Notes under the pieces: generated by a model
Told to the model about the DNA's origin: nothing
What the model saw: only the letters and a program-made list of their open reading frames with translations
Database searches by the model: none
Source: Nocardioides lacusdianchii
GTDB lineage: Bacteria > Actinomycetota > Actinomycetes > Propionibacteriales > Nocardioidaceae
Direction: 5' to 3'
DNA: 64,000 bases
Assembly (NCBI RefSeq): GCF_020102855.1
Contig: NZ_JADHZD010000004.1
Span: 62,001 to 126,000, forward strand
Made by a program: the position numbers and the translations under genes
Shown here: piece after piece, positions 1-7,705 of the stretch
Layout: every line of letters begins with the position of its first letter
Numbering within the stretch: the first letter of the stretch is position 1

Positions 1-1
1 T

Positions 2-943
2 GCGCTCTTCTGGCCGGTCGTCCTCGGCGTCTCCGGCATCGCCCTGCTCTGGCGCCAGGCCGACGAGGCGCAGCGCGAGCGCTGGACCGACACGACGGGA
101 CGCATCGACCCGTTCCGCGCCGTCTTCGGCAACGGCGGCTGGGCGGCGTACGGCCGCATCGCCGCGGGTTTGGGCCTGATCCTCTCCGCCCTCATCGTCT
201 TCGCGGTCGCGGCCGGCCAGGCCCGCTTCGCCGTGCCCGTGGTGGTCGCCGGGCTGCTGGGGCTGCTCGGCCTGGCGATCGTGGTCGGGCCGTGGGCGCT
301 CCGCCTGGTCGACGACCTCAGCGCCGAGCGCGCCGAGCGGGTGCGCACCCAGGAGCGCGCCGACATGGCAGCCCACCTGCACGACTCCGTGCTCCAGACC
401 CTGGCCCTGATCCAGAAGAACTCCCACGACGCCACCACCGTCGCCCGGCTCGCCCGCTCCCAGGAGCGCGACCTGCGCCAGTGGCTCTTCGAGGCCGAGA
501 CCACCGACGCCACCACGCTGGCCGGCGCGCTGAAGGAGATGGCCGCCGACGTCGAGTCCCAGCACCCCGTGGTCGTCGACGTCGTCACCGTCGGCGACTG
601 CCCCGTCGACGAGGCGTTGCGCCCGCTGGTGCACGCCGCGCGGGAGGCGGTGGTCAACGTCGCCAAGCACGCCGGCACCGAGCGGGCCGACGTCTACGCC
701 GAGACGTCCGAGTCGGCCGTGGACGTCTTCGTCCGCGACCGCGGCGCCGGCTTCGACCTCGCCTCCGTGGCGACCGACCGCCACGGCGTACGCAGCAGCA
801 TCGTGGACCGGATGGCGCGCCACGGCGGTCGGGCGGACGTACGCTCGGCGCCGGGCGAGGGCACCGAGGTCCGGCTGCACATGCCCCGCACCGCCCCCCG
901 CGCGGGCCACCACGGCCCGGCAGCAGACGAGGAGAACCGATGA
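2..943 (+). CDS. Sensor histidine kinase, PspC/LuxR-type partner (5' end missing)
   Basis: C-terminal 313 residues of a membrane histidine kinase; the reading frame is open to the window edge, so the start and probably an N-terminal PspC-type domain lie upstream. Two membrane segments are visible (roughly fragment residues 54-72 and 76-98). A dimerisation/phosphoacceptor helix follows with the motif HLHDSVLQTL (acceptor His about fragment residue 127, HisKA_3 style), and then an HATPase_c domain with the N-box REAVVNVAKHA and a G-box DRGAGFDL. It probably autophosphorylates in response to an envelope signal and passes phosphate to the next gene product, whose start codon overlaps its stop (ATGA). 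Kinases of this architecture followed by a LuxR-type regulator are common in actinobacteria; the signal is unknown. Confidence 0.9.
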   Translation, partial: ALFWPVVLGVSGIALLWRQADEAQRERWTDTTGRIDPFRAVFGNGGWAAYGRIAAGLGLILSALIVFAVAAGQARFAVPVVVAGLLGLLGLAIVVGPWALRLVDDLSAERAERVRTQERADMAAHLHDSVLQTLALIQKNSHDATTVARLARSQERDLRQWLFEAETTDATTLAGALKEMAADVESQHPVVVDVVTVGDCPVDEALRPLVHAAREAVVNVAKHAGTERADVYAETSESAVDVFVRDRGAGFDLASVATDRHGVRSSIVDRMARHGGRADVRSAPGEGTEVRLHMPRTAPRAGHHGPAADEENR

Positions 944-1608
944 GCCAGCCCACTCCCGACGCCGCCCCCGTGCGGGTCGTCCTGGTCGACGACCACGCGA
1001 TGTTCCGGGGCGGTGTCCGTGCGGAGCTGGCCGCCAGCGGGGCCGGGGTCGTGGAGGTCGTTGGGGAGGCCGCCGACGCGGACGCCGCCGTCGCGGTCGT
1101 GCGCGAGCTCCGCCCCCAGGTCGTGCTGCTCGACGTGCACCTGCCCGGCGGGGGAGGCGTGGAGGTGATGCGCCGTCAGCCGTCGCCCGACACGCTCTAC
1201 CTCGCGTTGTCGGTCTCCGACGCCGCCGAGGACGTCATCGGCACCATCCGCGGCGGCGCCCGCGGCTACGTCACCAAGACGATCACCGGCCCCGAGCTGG
1301 TCGACGCGATCGTGCGGGTCGCGGGCGGCGACGCCGTCTTCTCGCCCCGCCTGGCCGGCTTCGTGCTCGACGCCTTCGCCGGGTCCATCGACGTCGCGGC
1401 CGTCGACGAGGACCTCGACCGGCTGACCGAGCGCGAGCGCGAGGTGATGCGCCTGATCGCCCGTGGCTACGCCTACAAGGAGGTCGCCAAGGAGCTGTTC
1501 ATCTCGGTGAAGACGGTGGAGACCCACATGTCGTCGGTGCTGCGCAAGCTCCAGCTCTCGAGCCGTCACGAGCTGACGAAGTGGGCCTCGGACCGGCGTC
1601 TGCTGTAG
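940..1608 (+). CDS. LuxR/NarL-family response regulator
   Basis: 222-aa two-component regulator. The receiver domain (residues about 12-130) has the acidic pair D17-D18, phosphoacceptor D65 in VVLLDVHLPG, and conserved K113 in GYVTK. A GerE/LuxR helix-turn-helix occupies about 160-222, with LTEREREVMRLIARG and the recognition helix ISVKTVETHMSSVL. The start is the ATG at 940, which overlaps the kinase stop by 4 nt (ATGA), so the two are translationally coupled. A longer upstream reading frame exists, but it runs through the kinase gene out of frame and has shadow-type composition. Phosphorylation by the upstream kinase should promote dimerisation and DNA binding; targets are not evident from the sequence. 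Confidence 0.93.
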   Translation: MSQPTPDAAPVRVVLVDDHAMFRGGVRAELAASGAGVVEVVGEAADADAAVAVVRELRPQVVLLDVHLPGGGGVEVMRRQPSPDTLYLALSVSDAAEDVIGTIRGGARGYVTKTITGPELVDAIVRVAGGDAVFSPRLAGFVLDAFAGSIDVAAVDEDLDRLTEREREVMRLIARGYAYKEVAKELFISVKTVETHMSSVLRKLQLSSRHELTKWASDRRLL

Positions 1609-1675
1609 GCGTGGGGCGCCTCCGTCCGGGTGGGCAACGTTTGACAACCGGCTGACGAAGCGGTGGGGTCGGAGA

Positions 1676-3103
1676 ATGTCTGACACCAGCACCGCAGACC
1701 CGGATCTCGACGACGAGGGCGGGCTCAAGCGGTCGATCACCGGCAAGCAGCTGTTCTTCTACACCCTGGGCGACGTGCTCGGCTCCGGCATCTACGTCCT
1801 CGTCGGACTCGTCGCGGCTGCGGTCGGCGGGGCCTTCTGGATCGCCTTCGCACTCGGTGTGACCGTGGCGGCCATCACGGGTTCGGCGTACGCCGAGCTG
1901 GTGACCAAGTACCCCCAGGCGGCGGGTGCCTCGCTCTACGTCAACAAGGCGTTCGGCAACAGGGCGCTCACGTTCCTGACGACCGTGTCGTTCCTGGCGG
2001 CGAGCATGGCGGCGACCGGGTCGCTCGCCACCGGCTTCTCGTCCTACTTCTCGGAGCTGTGGGACGCGCCGCCGCCGCTGCTGGTGTCGCTGGTCTTCCT
2101 CGCAGTCCTCGTCGTCATCAACTTCATCGGCATCACCGAGTCGGTGGTCATCAACATGCTGATGACCTTCGTCGAGGTGTCCGGCCTGATCATCGTGATG
2201 GTCACGGGCATCTGGTTCATCGCCCAGGGCGACGCCGACTTCGGTGTCCTGGTGGACATCGACACGTCCGGCACCTACACCAACCCGGCGCTCGCCGTCC
2301 TCGCCGGCATCGCGTTCTCGTTCTTCGCGATGACCGGCTTCGAGAACACCGCCAACGTCGCCGAGGAGACGATCGAGCCGCACAAGAACTTCCCGCGGTC
2401 GCTGGTGACCGGCATGATCGTGGCCGGGGTCGTCTACGTCCTGGTCTCCATGGCCGCGGCCCTCACCGTGCCCACCGACACCCTCGCGGACTCGCCCGCC
2501 GCCCTGCTCGAGGTGGTGAAGACGGGCATCCTGCCCATCTCGACCGACTTCATGACCAAGCTGTTCACGATCATCGCGCTGATCGCGATCACGAACACTA
2601 CCCTGGTCACCGTGGTCACCCAGCCGCGCATCCTCTACGGGATGGCCAAGGAGGACGTCGTCCCGGGCGTGTTCGCCAAGATCCACCCGACCCAACGGAG
2701 CCCCTGGATCGCGCTCTTCTTCTCCGGCGCCGTGGTCGCCGCGCTGCTCGTCATCGGCAACCTGGTCCCCGAGGTCGAGGGAACGCCCCTGGTCGAGCGG
2801 CTCGCGCTGGTGACGGTGGTCCTCCTGCTCGCGATCTACGCCCTGGTGATCGTCTGCTGCCTGAAGCTGCGCGGGCAGGACGAGGACGAGCGCACCTACC
2901 GCGCGAACACGCCGCTGCTGTACCTCGGGATCGTCGGCAACCTCGCCATCCTCGGCTTCTCCATTTACGACGACCCGACCTCGCTGCTCTGGTGCGCCGC
3001 GCTGCTGGGCGTCGGCGGGGTGCTCTTCCTCGCTGAGTACTTCTTCGGAAGCAAGGGCACCGGCTCCCGAGCGCCGGACCTTGACGACGTGAAGGGAATC
3101 TGA
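1676..3103 (+). CDS. APC-superfamily amino acid/polyamine permease
   Basis: 475-aa integral membrane transporter of the amino acid-polyamine-organocation superfamily. The first helix carries the substrate-binding signature GSGIYVLVG (about residues 37-45). Twelve hydrophobic segments can be placed, and the GFENTANVAEE stretch (about 222-232) matches the conserved loop after TM6 in APC transporters, where many members have a GFE motif. The C-terminal tail is short and charged. It is followed after 1 nt by a universal stress protein gene, so the two are probably co-transcribed, a common pairing in actinobacteria. The substrate cannot be told from sequence; a cationic or neutral amino acid is likely. 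The intergenic stretch 1609-1675 has a TTGACA but no matching -10. Confidence 0.88.
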   Translation: MSDTSTADPDLDDEGGLKRSITGKQLFFYTLGDVLGSGIYVLVGLVAAAVGGAFWIAFALGVTVAAITGSAYAELVTKYPQAAGASLYVNKAFGNRALTFLTTVSFLAASMAATGSLATGFSSYFSELWDAPPPLLVSLVFLAVLVVINFIGITESVVINMLMTFVEVSGLIIVMVTGIWFIAQGDADFGVLVDIDTSGTYTNPALAVLAGIAFSFFAMTGFENTANVAEETIEPHKNFPRSLVTGMIVAGVVYVLVSMAAALTVPTDTLADSPAALLEVVKTGILPISTDFMTKLFTIIALIAITNTTLVTVVTQPRILYGMAKEDVVPGVFAKIHPTQRSPWIALFFSGAVVAALLVIGNLVPEVEGTPLVERLALVTVVLLLAIYALVIVCCLKLRGQDEDERTYRANTPLLYLGIVGNLAILGFSIYDDPTSLLWCAALLGVGGVLFLAEYFFGSKGTGSRAPDLDDVKGI

Positions 3104-3104
3104 C

Positions 3105-3554
3105 ATGCATGTCATCGTCGCCACGGACGGCTCCAGGCAGTCCCTGGCAGCCGCCAAGCACCTGAAGTCGTTCGCCGACCCGACCAAGGTCACGGACATC
3201 TCGGTCGTCGCGGTCATCCGACCGCTCGCCTCGGTCGCCTTCGCCGACGACACCTCCGAGGGCAAGTGGCCCTCGGACGGGTCGTTCCGCGACGCCGCCC
3301 AGAGCGCGGTCGACACGATCGCCGCGGTCTACGACGGCTGGGGCCCCAAGGTCCACAAGCGGATCCGCAGCGGCTCGGCGGCCAACGAGATCATCAAGGC
3401 GGCCAAGCAGTACGACGCCGGGCTGGTCGTCGTCGCTGCCGGCGGTCGCGGCCTGAGCGACGCCGTCCTCGTCGGCAGCACCGCGCAGCGGGTGCAGCAC
3501 TACGCGCCCTGCCCGGTGCTCGTCGTACGCCCCGCGCCCCGGAAGAAGAAGTAG
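3105..3554 (+). CDS. Universal stress protein (UspA family)
   Basis: 149-aa cytosolic protein with the single-domain Usp fold. The N-terminal strand is followed by an acidic residue (VIVATDGS), and the C-terminal ATP-binding signature appears as GSTAQRVQHYAPCPVLVV (about residues 124-141), matching the family G-2x-G-9x-G-(S/T) pattern with GGRGLSDAVLVGST just before it. It ends in a basic tail (RKKK). Only one nucleotide separates it from the permease stop, so it belongs to that operon; Usp proteins next to APC permeases may modulate transport in response to ATP or stress. The specific role is inferred from family and context only. Confidence 0.88.
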   Translation: MHVIVATDGSRQSLAAAKHLKSFADPTKVTDISVVAVIRPLASVAFADDTSEGKWPSDGSFRDAAQSAVDTIAAVYDGWGPKVHKRIRSGSAANEIIKAAKQYDAGLVVVAAGGRGLSDAVLVGSTAQRVQHYAPCPVLVVRPAPRKKK

Positions 3555-3567
3555 CCACCACCAGCCG

Positions 3568-3573
3568 TAGGAT
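3568..3573 (+). promoter_or_regulatory. -10 box (TAGGAT) for a leaderless transcript
   Basis: TAGGAT fits the actinobacterial TANNNT -10 consensus and lies 7 nt before the ATG at 3581, the spacing expected when transcription starts at the start codon. No Shine-Dalgarno sequence is visible for that gene. Confidence 0.45.
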
Positions 3574-3580
3574 CCCCGCC

Positions 3581-3934
3581 ATGGAGACCCTGCGGCTGGT
3601 GCTGCTCTTCGTCCACATCCTCGGCTTCGCCGCGCTGCTCGGCGGCCTGCTGGTGCAGCTGCGCTCGGAGCCGAAGGCCGTCAACTCCCTCATGCGCGAC
3701 GGCATCGGGACCGCGTTCCTCGCCGGGCTGCTGCTGGTCGGCGTCCTGGAGAGCCTCGGCTCGCCCGACCACGCCAAGATCGGCGTGAAGTTCGCCGTCG
3801 GGCTGGTGATCCTGGTCCTGGTGATGGTCAACATGCGCAAGCCGAGCATCCCGCAGGGCCTCTACTTCGGGCTCCTCGCGCTCACGATCGCCAACATCGC
3901 GGTCGCGGTGTTCTGGTCGCCCACCCACGCCTGA
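3581..3934 (+). CDS. Small integral membrane protein, unknown function
   Basis: 117-aa protein with four predicted membrane helices (about residues 4-24, 43-62, 69-87 and 95-113) and few polar residues apart from short basic loops. The first helix contains FVHILGFAALLGG, a His-containing pattern seen in several small actinobacterial membrane families, but I cannot name the family with certainty. The start is the ATG at 3581, immediately after a TAGGAT -10 box, suggesting a leaderless transcript separate from the stress-protein gene. It lies upstream of pcrA with 58 nt between them. No catalytic motif is visible. Confidence 0.75.
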   Translation: METLRLVLLFVHILGFAALLGGLLVQLRSEPKAVNSLMRDGIGTAFLAGLLLVGVLESLGSPDHAKIGVKFAVGLVILVLVMVNMRKPSIPQGLYFGLLALTIANIAVAVFWSPTHA

Positions 3935-3992
3935 TCCACAGGAGCGGGCGGGGCCGCCTCCTGTCCCACCTCCCGCATAGGCTTGGCCGGTC

Positions 3993-6359
3993 ATGAGTCC
4001 TACCGATGCCGCCCTCGTCGACCACCCCCTCCTCGAGGGCCTCAACGACCCTCAGCGCGCGGCGGTGACCCACGCGGGCGCGCCGCTGCTCGTGGTCGCC
4101 GGTGCGGGCTCGGGGAAGACCCGCGTGCTGACCCGCCGCATCGCCTGGCTGATCAACGAGCGCAAGGCCCACCCGGGCTCGATCCTGGCCATCACCTTCA
4201 CCAACAAGGCGGCGGCCGAGATGAAGGAGCGCGTGCAGGAGCTGGTCGGCAACCGCGCCCGCATCATGTGGGTCTCGACCTTCCACTCCTCGTGCGTGCG
4301 GATCCTGCGCAAGGAGATCGACCGCGTCGGCTTCAAGTCGAGCTTCTCCATCTACGACGCCGCCGACTCCAAGCGCCTGATGACCCTGGTGCTGCGCGAC
4401 CTCGAGCTCGACCCCAAGCGCTACCAGCCGAATGCGGTGCTCAACTGGGTCTCGGACCAGAAGAACGAGCTGCGCGACCCCGAGGACGTCACCAAGGAGG
4501 CGCGCAACAGCTTCGAGGAGGCCTACGCCAAGGCCTACACCCACTACCAGCGCCGCCTGCGCGACGCCAACGCCCTCGACTTCGACGACCTGATCATGAC
4601 CACGGTCCACCTGCTGCAGGCGTTCCCCGACGTGCGCGAGAACTACCGCCGCCGCTTCCGCCACGTGCTGGTCGACGAGTACCAGGACACCAACCACGCC
4701 CAGTACAGCCTCATCCAGCAGCTGTGCGGGCAGTCCTTCGAGGAGGCGGACGCCGCAGGGGAGCGGGTCGAGCCGAGCGAGCTCATGGTCGTGGGTGACG
4801 CCGACCAGTCCATCTACGCCTTCCGCGGCGCCGACATCCGCAACATCCTCGACTTCGAGCAGGACTTCCCCAACGCCACGACCATCCTGCTGGAGCAGAA
4901 CTACCGCTCCACCCAGACGATCCTGTCCGCGGCCAACGCGGTGATCGGCAACAACCGCAGCCGCAAGCCCAAGCGGCTGTGGACCGACGCCGGGGAGGGC
5001 GCCCGCATCGTCGGCTACGTCTCCGACGACGAGCACGACGAGGCGCGCTTCGTCAGCCAGGAGATCGACACCCTCGTCGACGACGCCGGGGTCCGCCCCG
5101 CCGACGTGGCCGTCTTCTACCGCACCAACGCCCAGTCCCGCGTCTTCGAGGAGGTGTTCATCCGCACCGGCCAGCCCTACAAGGTCGTCGGCGGGGTCCG
5201 CTTCTACGAGCGCAAGGAGGTCCGCGACGCGCTGGCCTACCTCCGGTTGCTGGTCAACACCGCCGACGAGATCTCCCTGCGGCGGGTGCTCAACACCCCC
5301 AAGCGCGGCATCGGCGACCGGGCGGAGGCCTGCATCGCCGCGCTCGCCGAGCGCGACCGCACGACCTTCTGGGAGGCGCTGACCCGCGCCGCCGAGGCGC
5401 CGGGCCTGGCCACCCGCAGCCTCAAGAACATCGAGGCCTTCGTCGCGATCATCCAGGAGCTCCAGTCGATGGTCGAGGCCGACGAGCGCCCCGACGTGAT
5501 CCTGGAGTCGGTGCTCGAGCGCTCGGGCTACCTCGCCGAGCTCGAGGCCAGCGACGACCCGCAGGACGACACCCGTGTGGAGAACCTCGCCGAGCTGGTC
5601 GCCGTCGCCCGCGAGTTCGCCGAGGACCCCCAGCCCGGTCCCAGCGCGGACCCCGCCGAGGTCGAGGCCGGCACGGTCGCGGTGGGGCTCGGCGACTTCC
5701 TCGAGCGCGTGGCGCTGGTCGCCGACGCCGACCAGATCCCCGACTCACCCGACGGTGACGACTCGGGTGTCGTCACGCTGATGACGCTCCACACCGCCAA
5801 GGGCCTGGAGTTCCCGGTCGTGTTCCTCACCGGGCTGGAGGACGGCGTCTTCCCCCACCAGCGCTCCCTGGGCGACCAGCCCGAGCTGGAGGAGGAGCGC
5901 CGCCTGGCCTACGTCGGGCTCACCCGCGCCCAGCAGCGCCTCTACGTCTCCCGGGCGCTCGTGCGCTCCGCGTGGGGCGCGCCCAGCCACAACCCGGCCA
6001 GCCGGTTCCTCGACGAGCTGCCCGTCGACCTCGTCGACTGGCGGCGTACGGCTGCCGAGCAGACCCGCTGGGGCCGTGCCGACCACGCCGGCGGCTCCGC
6101 CCGCCTCGGTGCACCCACCGAGGCCGGACGCCGCAACTTCTCCTCCGCCGCGCTGCGGGCCGACGCTGCCGCCAAGGCCAAGCCGGCACGCGAGATCCCC
6201 AGCCTGTCGCCGGGGGACCGCGTCCTGCACGACTCGTTCGGCATGGGCACCGTCGTCGCCGTCGACGGGGTGGCGGAGAAGTCGGTCGCCTCGATCGACT
6301 TCGGCTCCGACGGCGTCAAGCGCCTGCTGCTGCGCTACGCGCCGGTCGAGAAGCTGTAG
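3993..6359 (+). CDS. pcrA: ATP-dependent DNA helicase PcrA/UvrD1
   Basis: 788-aa superfamily 1A 3'-5' helicase acting in nucleotide excision repair, replication restart and clearing RecA filaments. Motif I (AGAGSGKT, residues 36-43), motif Ia (TFTNKAA), motif II DEYQDTN (228-234), motif III GDADQSIYAFRGAD, motif IV QNYRS, motif V TLMTLHTAKGLEF and motif VI VGLTRAQ are all present and intact. The last about 50 residues (GDRVLHDSFGMGTVVAVDG) form the Tudor-like RNA polymerase-binding domain typical of PcrA/UvrD. The ATG at 3993 has TAGGCT 9 nt upstream. The order pcrA - M23 peptidase - sucCD is conserved in mycobacteria (Rv0949 onward), supporting the UvrD1 assignment. Confidence 0.96.
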   Translation: MSPTDAALVDHPLLEGLNDPQRAAVTHAGAPLLVVAGAGSGKTRVLTRRIAWLINERKAHPGSILAITFTNKAAAEMKERVQELVGNRARIMWVSTFHSSCVRILRKEIDRVGFKSSFSIYDAADSKRLMTLVLRDLELDPKRYQPNAVLNWVSDQKNELRDPEDVTKEARNSFEEAYAKAYTHYQRRLRDANALDFDDLIMTTVHLLQAFPDVRENYRRRFRHVLVDEYQDTNHAQYSLIQQLCGQSFEEADAAGERVEPSELMVVGDADQSIYAFRGADIRNILDFEQDFPNATTILLEQNYRSTQTILSAANAVIGNNRSRKPKRLWTDAGEGARIVGYVSDDEHDEARFVSQEIDTLVDDAGVRPADVAVFYRTNAQSRVFEEVFIRTGQPYKVVGGVRFYERKEVRDALAYLRLLVNTADEISLRRVLNTPKRGIGDRAEACIAALAERDRTTFWEALTRAAEAPGLATRSLKNIEAFVAIIQELQSMVEADERPDVILESVLERSGYLAELEASDDPQDDTRVENLAELVAVAREFAEDPQPGPSADPAEVEAGTVAVGLGDFLERVALVADADQIPDSPDGDDSGVVTLMTLHTAKGLEFPVVFLTGLEDGVFPHQRSLGDQPELEEERRLAYVGLTRAQQRLYVSRALVRSAWGAPSHNPASRFLDELPVDLVDWRRTAAEQTRWGRADHAGGSARLGAPTEAGRRNFSSAALRADAAAKAKPAREIPSLSPGDRVLHDSFGMGTVVAVDGVAEKSVASIDFGSDGVKRLLLRYAPVEKL

Positions 6360-6370
6360 CGCCCACCTGT

Positions 6371-6560
6371 CGGTGGTCGAGCAGGCCACAGCCCGGCCCT
6401 CGGTGGTCGAGTAGCCCGCGAGGGACGAGTGGGCGTATCGAGACCCGGCCACCCCTCGGTGGTCGAGTAGGCCGCGAGGGACGAGTGGGCGTATCGAGAC
6501 CCGGCCACTCCTCGGTGGTCGAGTAGGCCGCGAGGGACGAGTGGGCGTATCGAGACCCAG
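6371..6560 (+). repeat. Tandem intergenic repeat, three 56-bp units plus a truncated copy
   Basis: Three near-identical units start at 6401, 6457 and 6513 with an exact 56-bp period. Each begins CGGTGGTCGAGTAG and ends GTATCGAGACC. A truncated copy (CGGTGGTCGAG) starts at 6371. Read on the other strand the unit starts GGTCTCGATACG and ends TACTCGACCACCG, a form I recognise from other Nocardioides genomes. The array and its inverted partner fill the 372-bp gap between pcrA and the M23 peptidase gene (6360-6731); I see no gene there. Confidence 0.85.
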
Positions 6561-6642
6561 CTGCGTGGTCGCCACGCTCTCTGCGGCTTCGTCCCTCAGC
6601 CGCGGGTCGCGTGGCTCAGGTGGGCGGTCACGTGGGTCGAGA

Positions 6643-6697
6643 GATCTCGATACGCGCCGTAGCGCCTTCGCGAGCTCAGGCGCTGGCGCTACTCGAT
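6643..6697 (-). repeat. Inverted, diverged copy of the 56-bp repeat
   Basis: On the plus strand this copy reads TCTCGATACGC at its left end and GCTACTCGAT at its right end. That is the opposite orientation to the array at 6401-6560. Its middle (6655-6685) is diverged and itself partly palindromic (GCGCC...GGCGC). The two orientations could fold into a long imperfect hairpin downstream of both pcrA and the convergent M23 gene. Confidence 0.65.
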
Positions 6698-6731
6698 CTT
6701 CCGTGACGACGACGCGGCTCCGCCGCGTCGG

Positions 6732-7556
6732 TCACGGAACAATCCCGTGCTCGACGAACGCCTGGAACGGGTCGACCGGACCGCCGCCGCCGGGACGCAC
6801 CTCGAGGTGGAGGTGGGAGCCGGTGACGTTGCCGGTCGCGCCGACGGTGCCGATGGTCTCGCCGCCGTTCACGCGGTCGCCGACCGAGACGTAGATCGAG
6901 GTCTGGTGGCAGTACCAGATCTCGGTGCCGTCATCGAGGGTGACGACGGTCTTGTTGCCGTAGGCGCCGTCGTAGCCGGTCTGGGTGACGGTGCCGTTGG
7001 CCACCGACAGGATCGGGTCCCCGCTGTTCCCATTGAAGTCGAGACCGGTGTGATAGCTCGCCCAGAGGCCGTACTCGCCGTAGGTGGCGGTGAGCTGGTA
7101 TGTGGCCAACGGAAGAACCCACTTGTTCTCCTCGATCTTCGCCGCCTGCGCCTCGGCCGCCTTGCGCATCTCGTCGAGCTTGGCGGCGCGCTCAACCATC
7201 TGCTTCTCGGCGAGGGCGATCAGCTCGGGATCGCTCTCCTCGCTCGCTTGGCGGGTGCCGTCACGGCTGACGACCACGCCGCGGCGCGACATCGACTGGC
7301 CGGCGACGGAGCCGATGGAGCCGCTCGCGTCGAGCTGGGAACCAGTGCTGGCGAGGGCCGACGTCCCCGCGGTGGACGCGGTGACAGCGCCGCCTGCGGA
7401 GATCGCGAGCACCGCGACTCCGGCCACGAGGGGCAGGGACGGGAGCCGGAGGGGGGACCGCCGCGGCGGCGTTGCGGCACGGCGCTTGCCGTGCACAGGT
7501 GCGGCTGGTGCCGAGGTGCGTCGCTGGGGAGCGCGCTCCGCTCGGTGGTTGCCCAT
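6732..7556 (-). CDS. Membrane-anchored or secreted M23 (LytM) zinc metallopeptidase
   Basis: 274-aa cell-wall endopeptidase candidate. A basic N-terminus (1-38) precedes a hydrophobic segment (about 40-62), then an Ala/Glu/Lys-rich coiled coil (108-142) and the LytM domain (145-268). Zinc ligands are all present: H169 and D173 in HTGLDF, and H250 of SHLHLE; H217 and H248 are the usual catalytic histidines. It should cleave peptidoglycan cross-bridges outside the membrane. I chose the ATG at 7556; an in-frame TTG at 7571 would add five residues. No Shine-Dalgarno is evident. The same position next to pcrA and sucC is held by an M23 peptidase (Rv0950c) in M. tuberculosis. Confidence 0.92.
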   Translation of the reverse strand: MGNHRAERAPQRRTSAPAAPVHGKRRAATPPRRSPLRLPSLPLVAGVAVLAISAGGAVTASTAGTSALASTGSQLDASGSIGSVAGQSMSRRGVVVSRDGTRQASEESDPELIALAEKQMVERAAKLDEMRKAAEAQAAKIEENKWVLPLATYQLTATYGEYGLWASYHTGLDFNGNSGDPILSVANGTVTQTGYDGAYGNKTVVTLDDGTEIWYCHQTSIYVSVGDRVNGGETIGTVGATGNVTGSHLHLEVRPGGGGPVDPFQAFVEHGIVP

Positions 7557-7612
7557 AGGGGTATTTACCAATCTGCCGGGTCAGGGGGGTCGGGTCGGCA
7601 AGACCGCGCACG

Positions 7613-7643
7613 ACTGTAACGGATAGATCACGGGATCGGGCAA
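7613..7643 (-). promoter_or_regulatory. Possible promoter of the M23 peptidase gene
   Basis: On the minus strand TTGCCC (7643-7638) and TACAGT (7618-7613) are 19 nt apart, a loose -35/-10 pair giving a leader of about 50 nt. A GC-rich palindrome CGGGCATTGCCCG (7638-7650) overlaps the -35 region and could be an operator. I looked for conserved c-di-AMP riboswitch segments in this leader, since that riboswitch often controls cell-wall hydrolases, and found none. Confidence 0.3.
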
Positions 7644-7705
7644 TGCCCGGGAAAAAGGTGGACGAATCGCGCATACGGTCGCTATGCGGACACTTTCACG
7701 CTCAT

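Noticed and set aside
1641-1646. TTGACA as a -35 box for the APC permease
   Set aside because: No -10 box is found 16-19 nt downstream (the sequence there is GC-rich).
1499-3316. 605-residue minus-strand reading frame over the permease and stress-protein genes
   Set aside because: Composition is Asp/Glu/Arg/His/Gly-rich with no domain pattern, and the plus-strand frame contains clear transporter motifs. It is a shadow.
6371-6560. Possible CRISPR array
   Set aside because: The 56-bp units are contiguous with no unique spacers, and no cas genes are near. It is a tandem duplicate of a dispersed repeat.
7557-7705. c-di-AMP riboswitch upstream of the M23 peptidase gene
   Set aside because: Expected because this riboswitch often controls wall hydrolases in actinobacteria, but none of its conserved segments are present.
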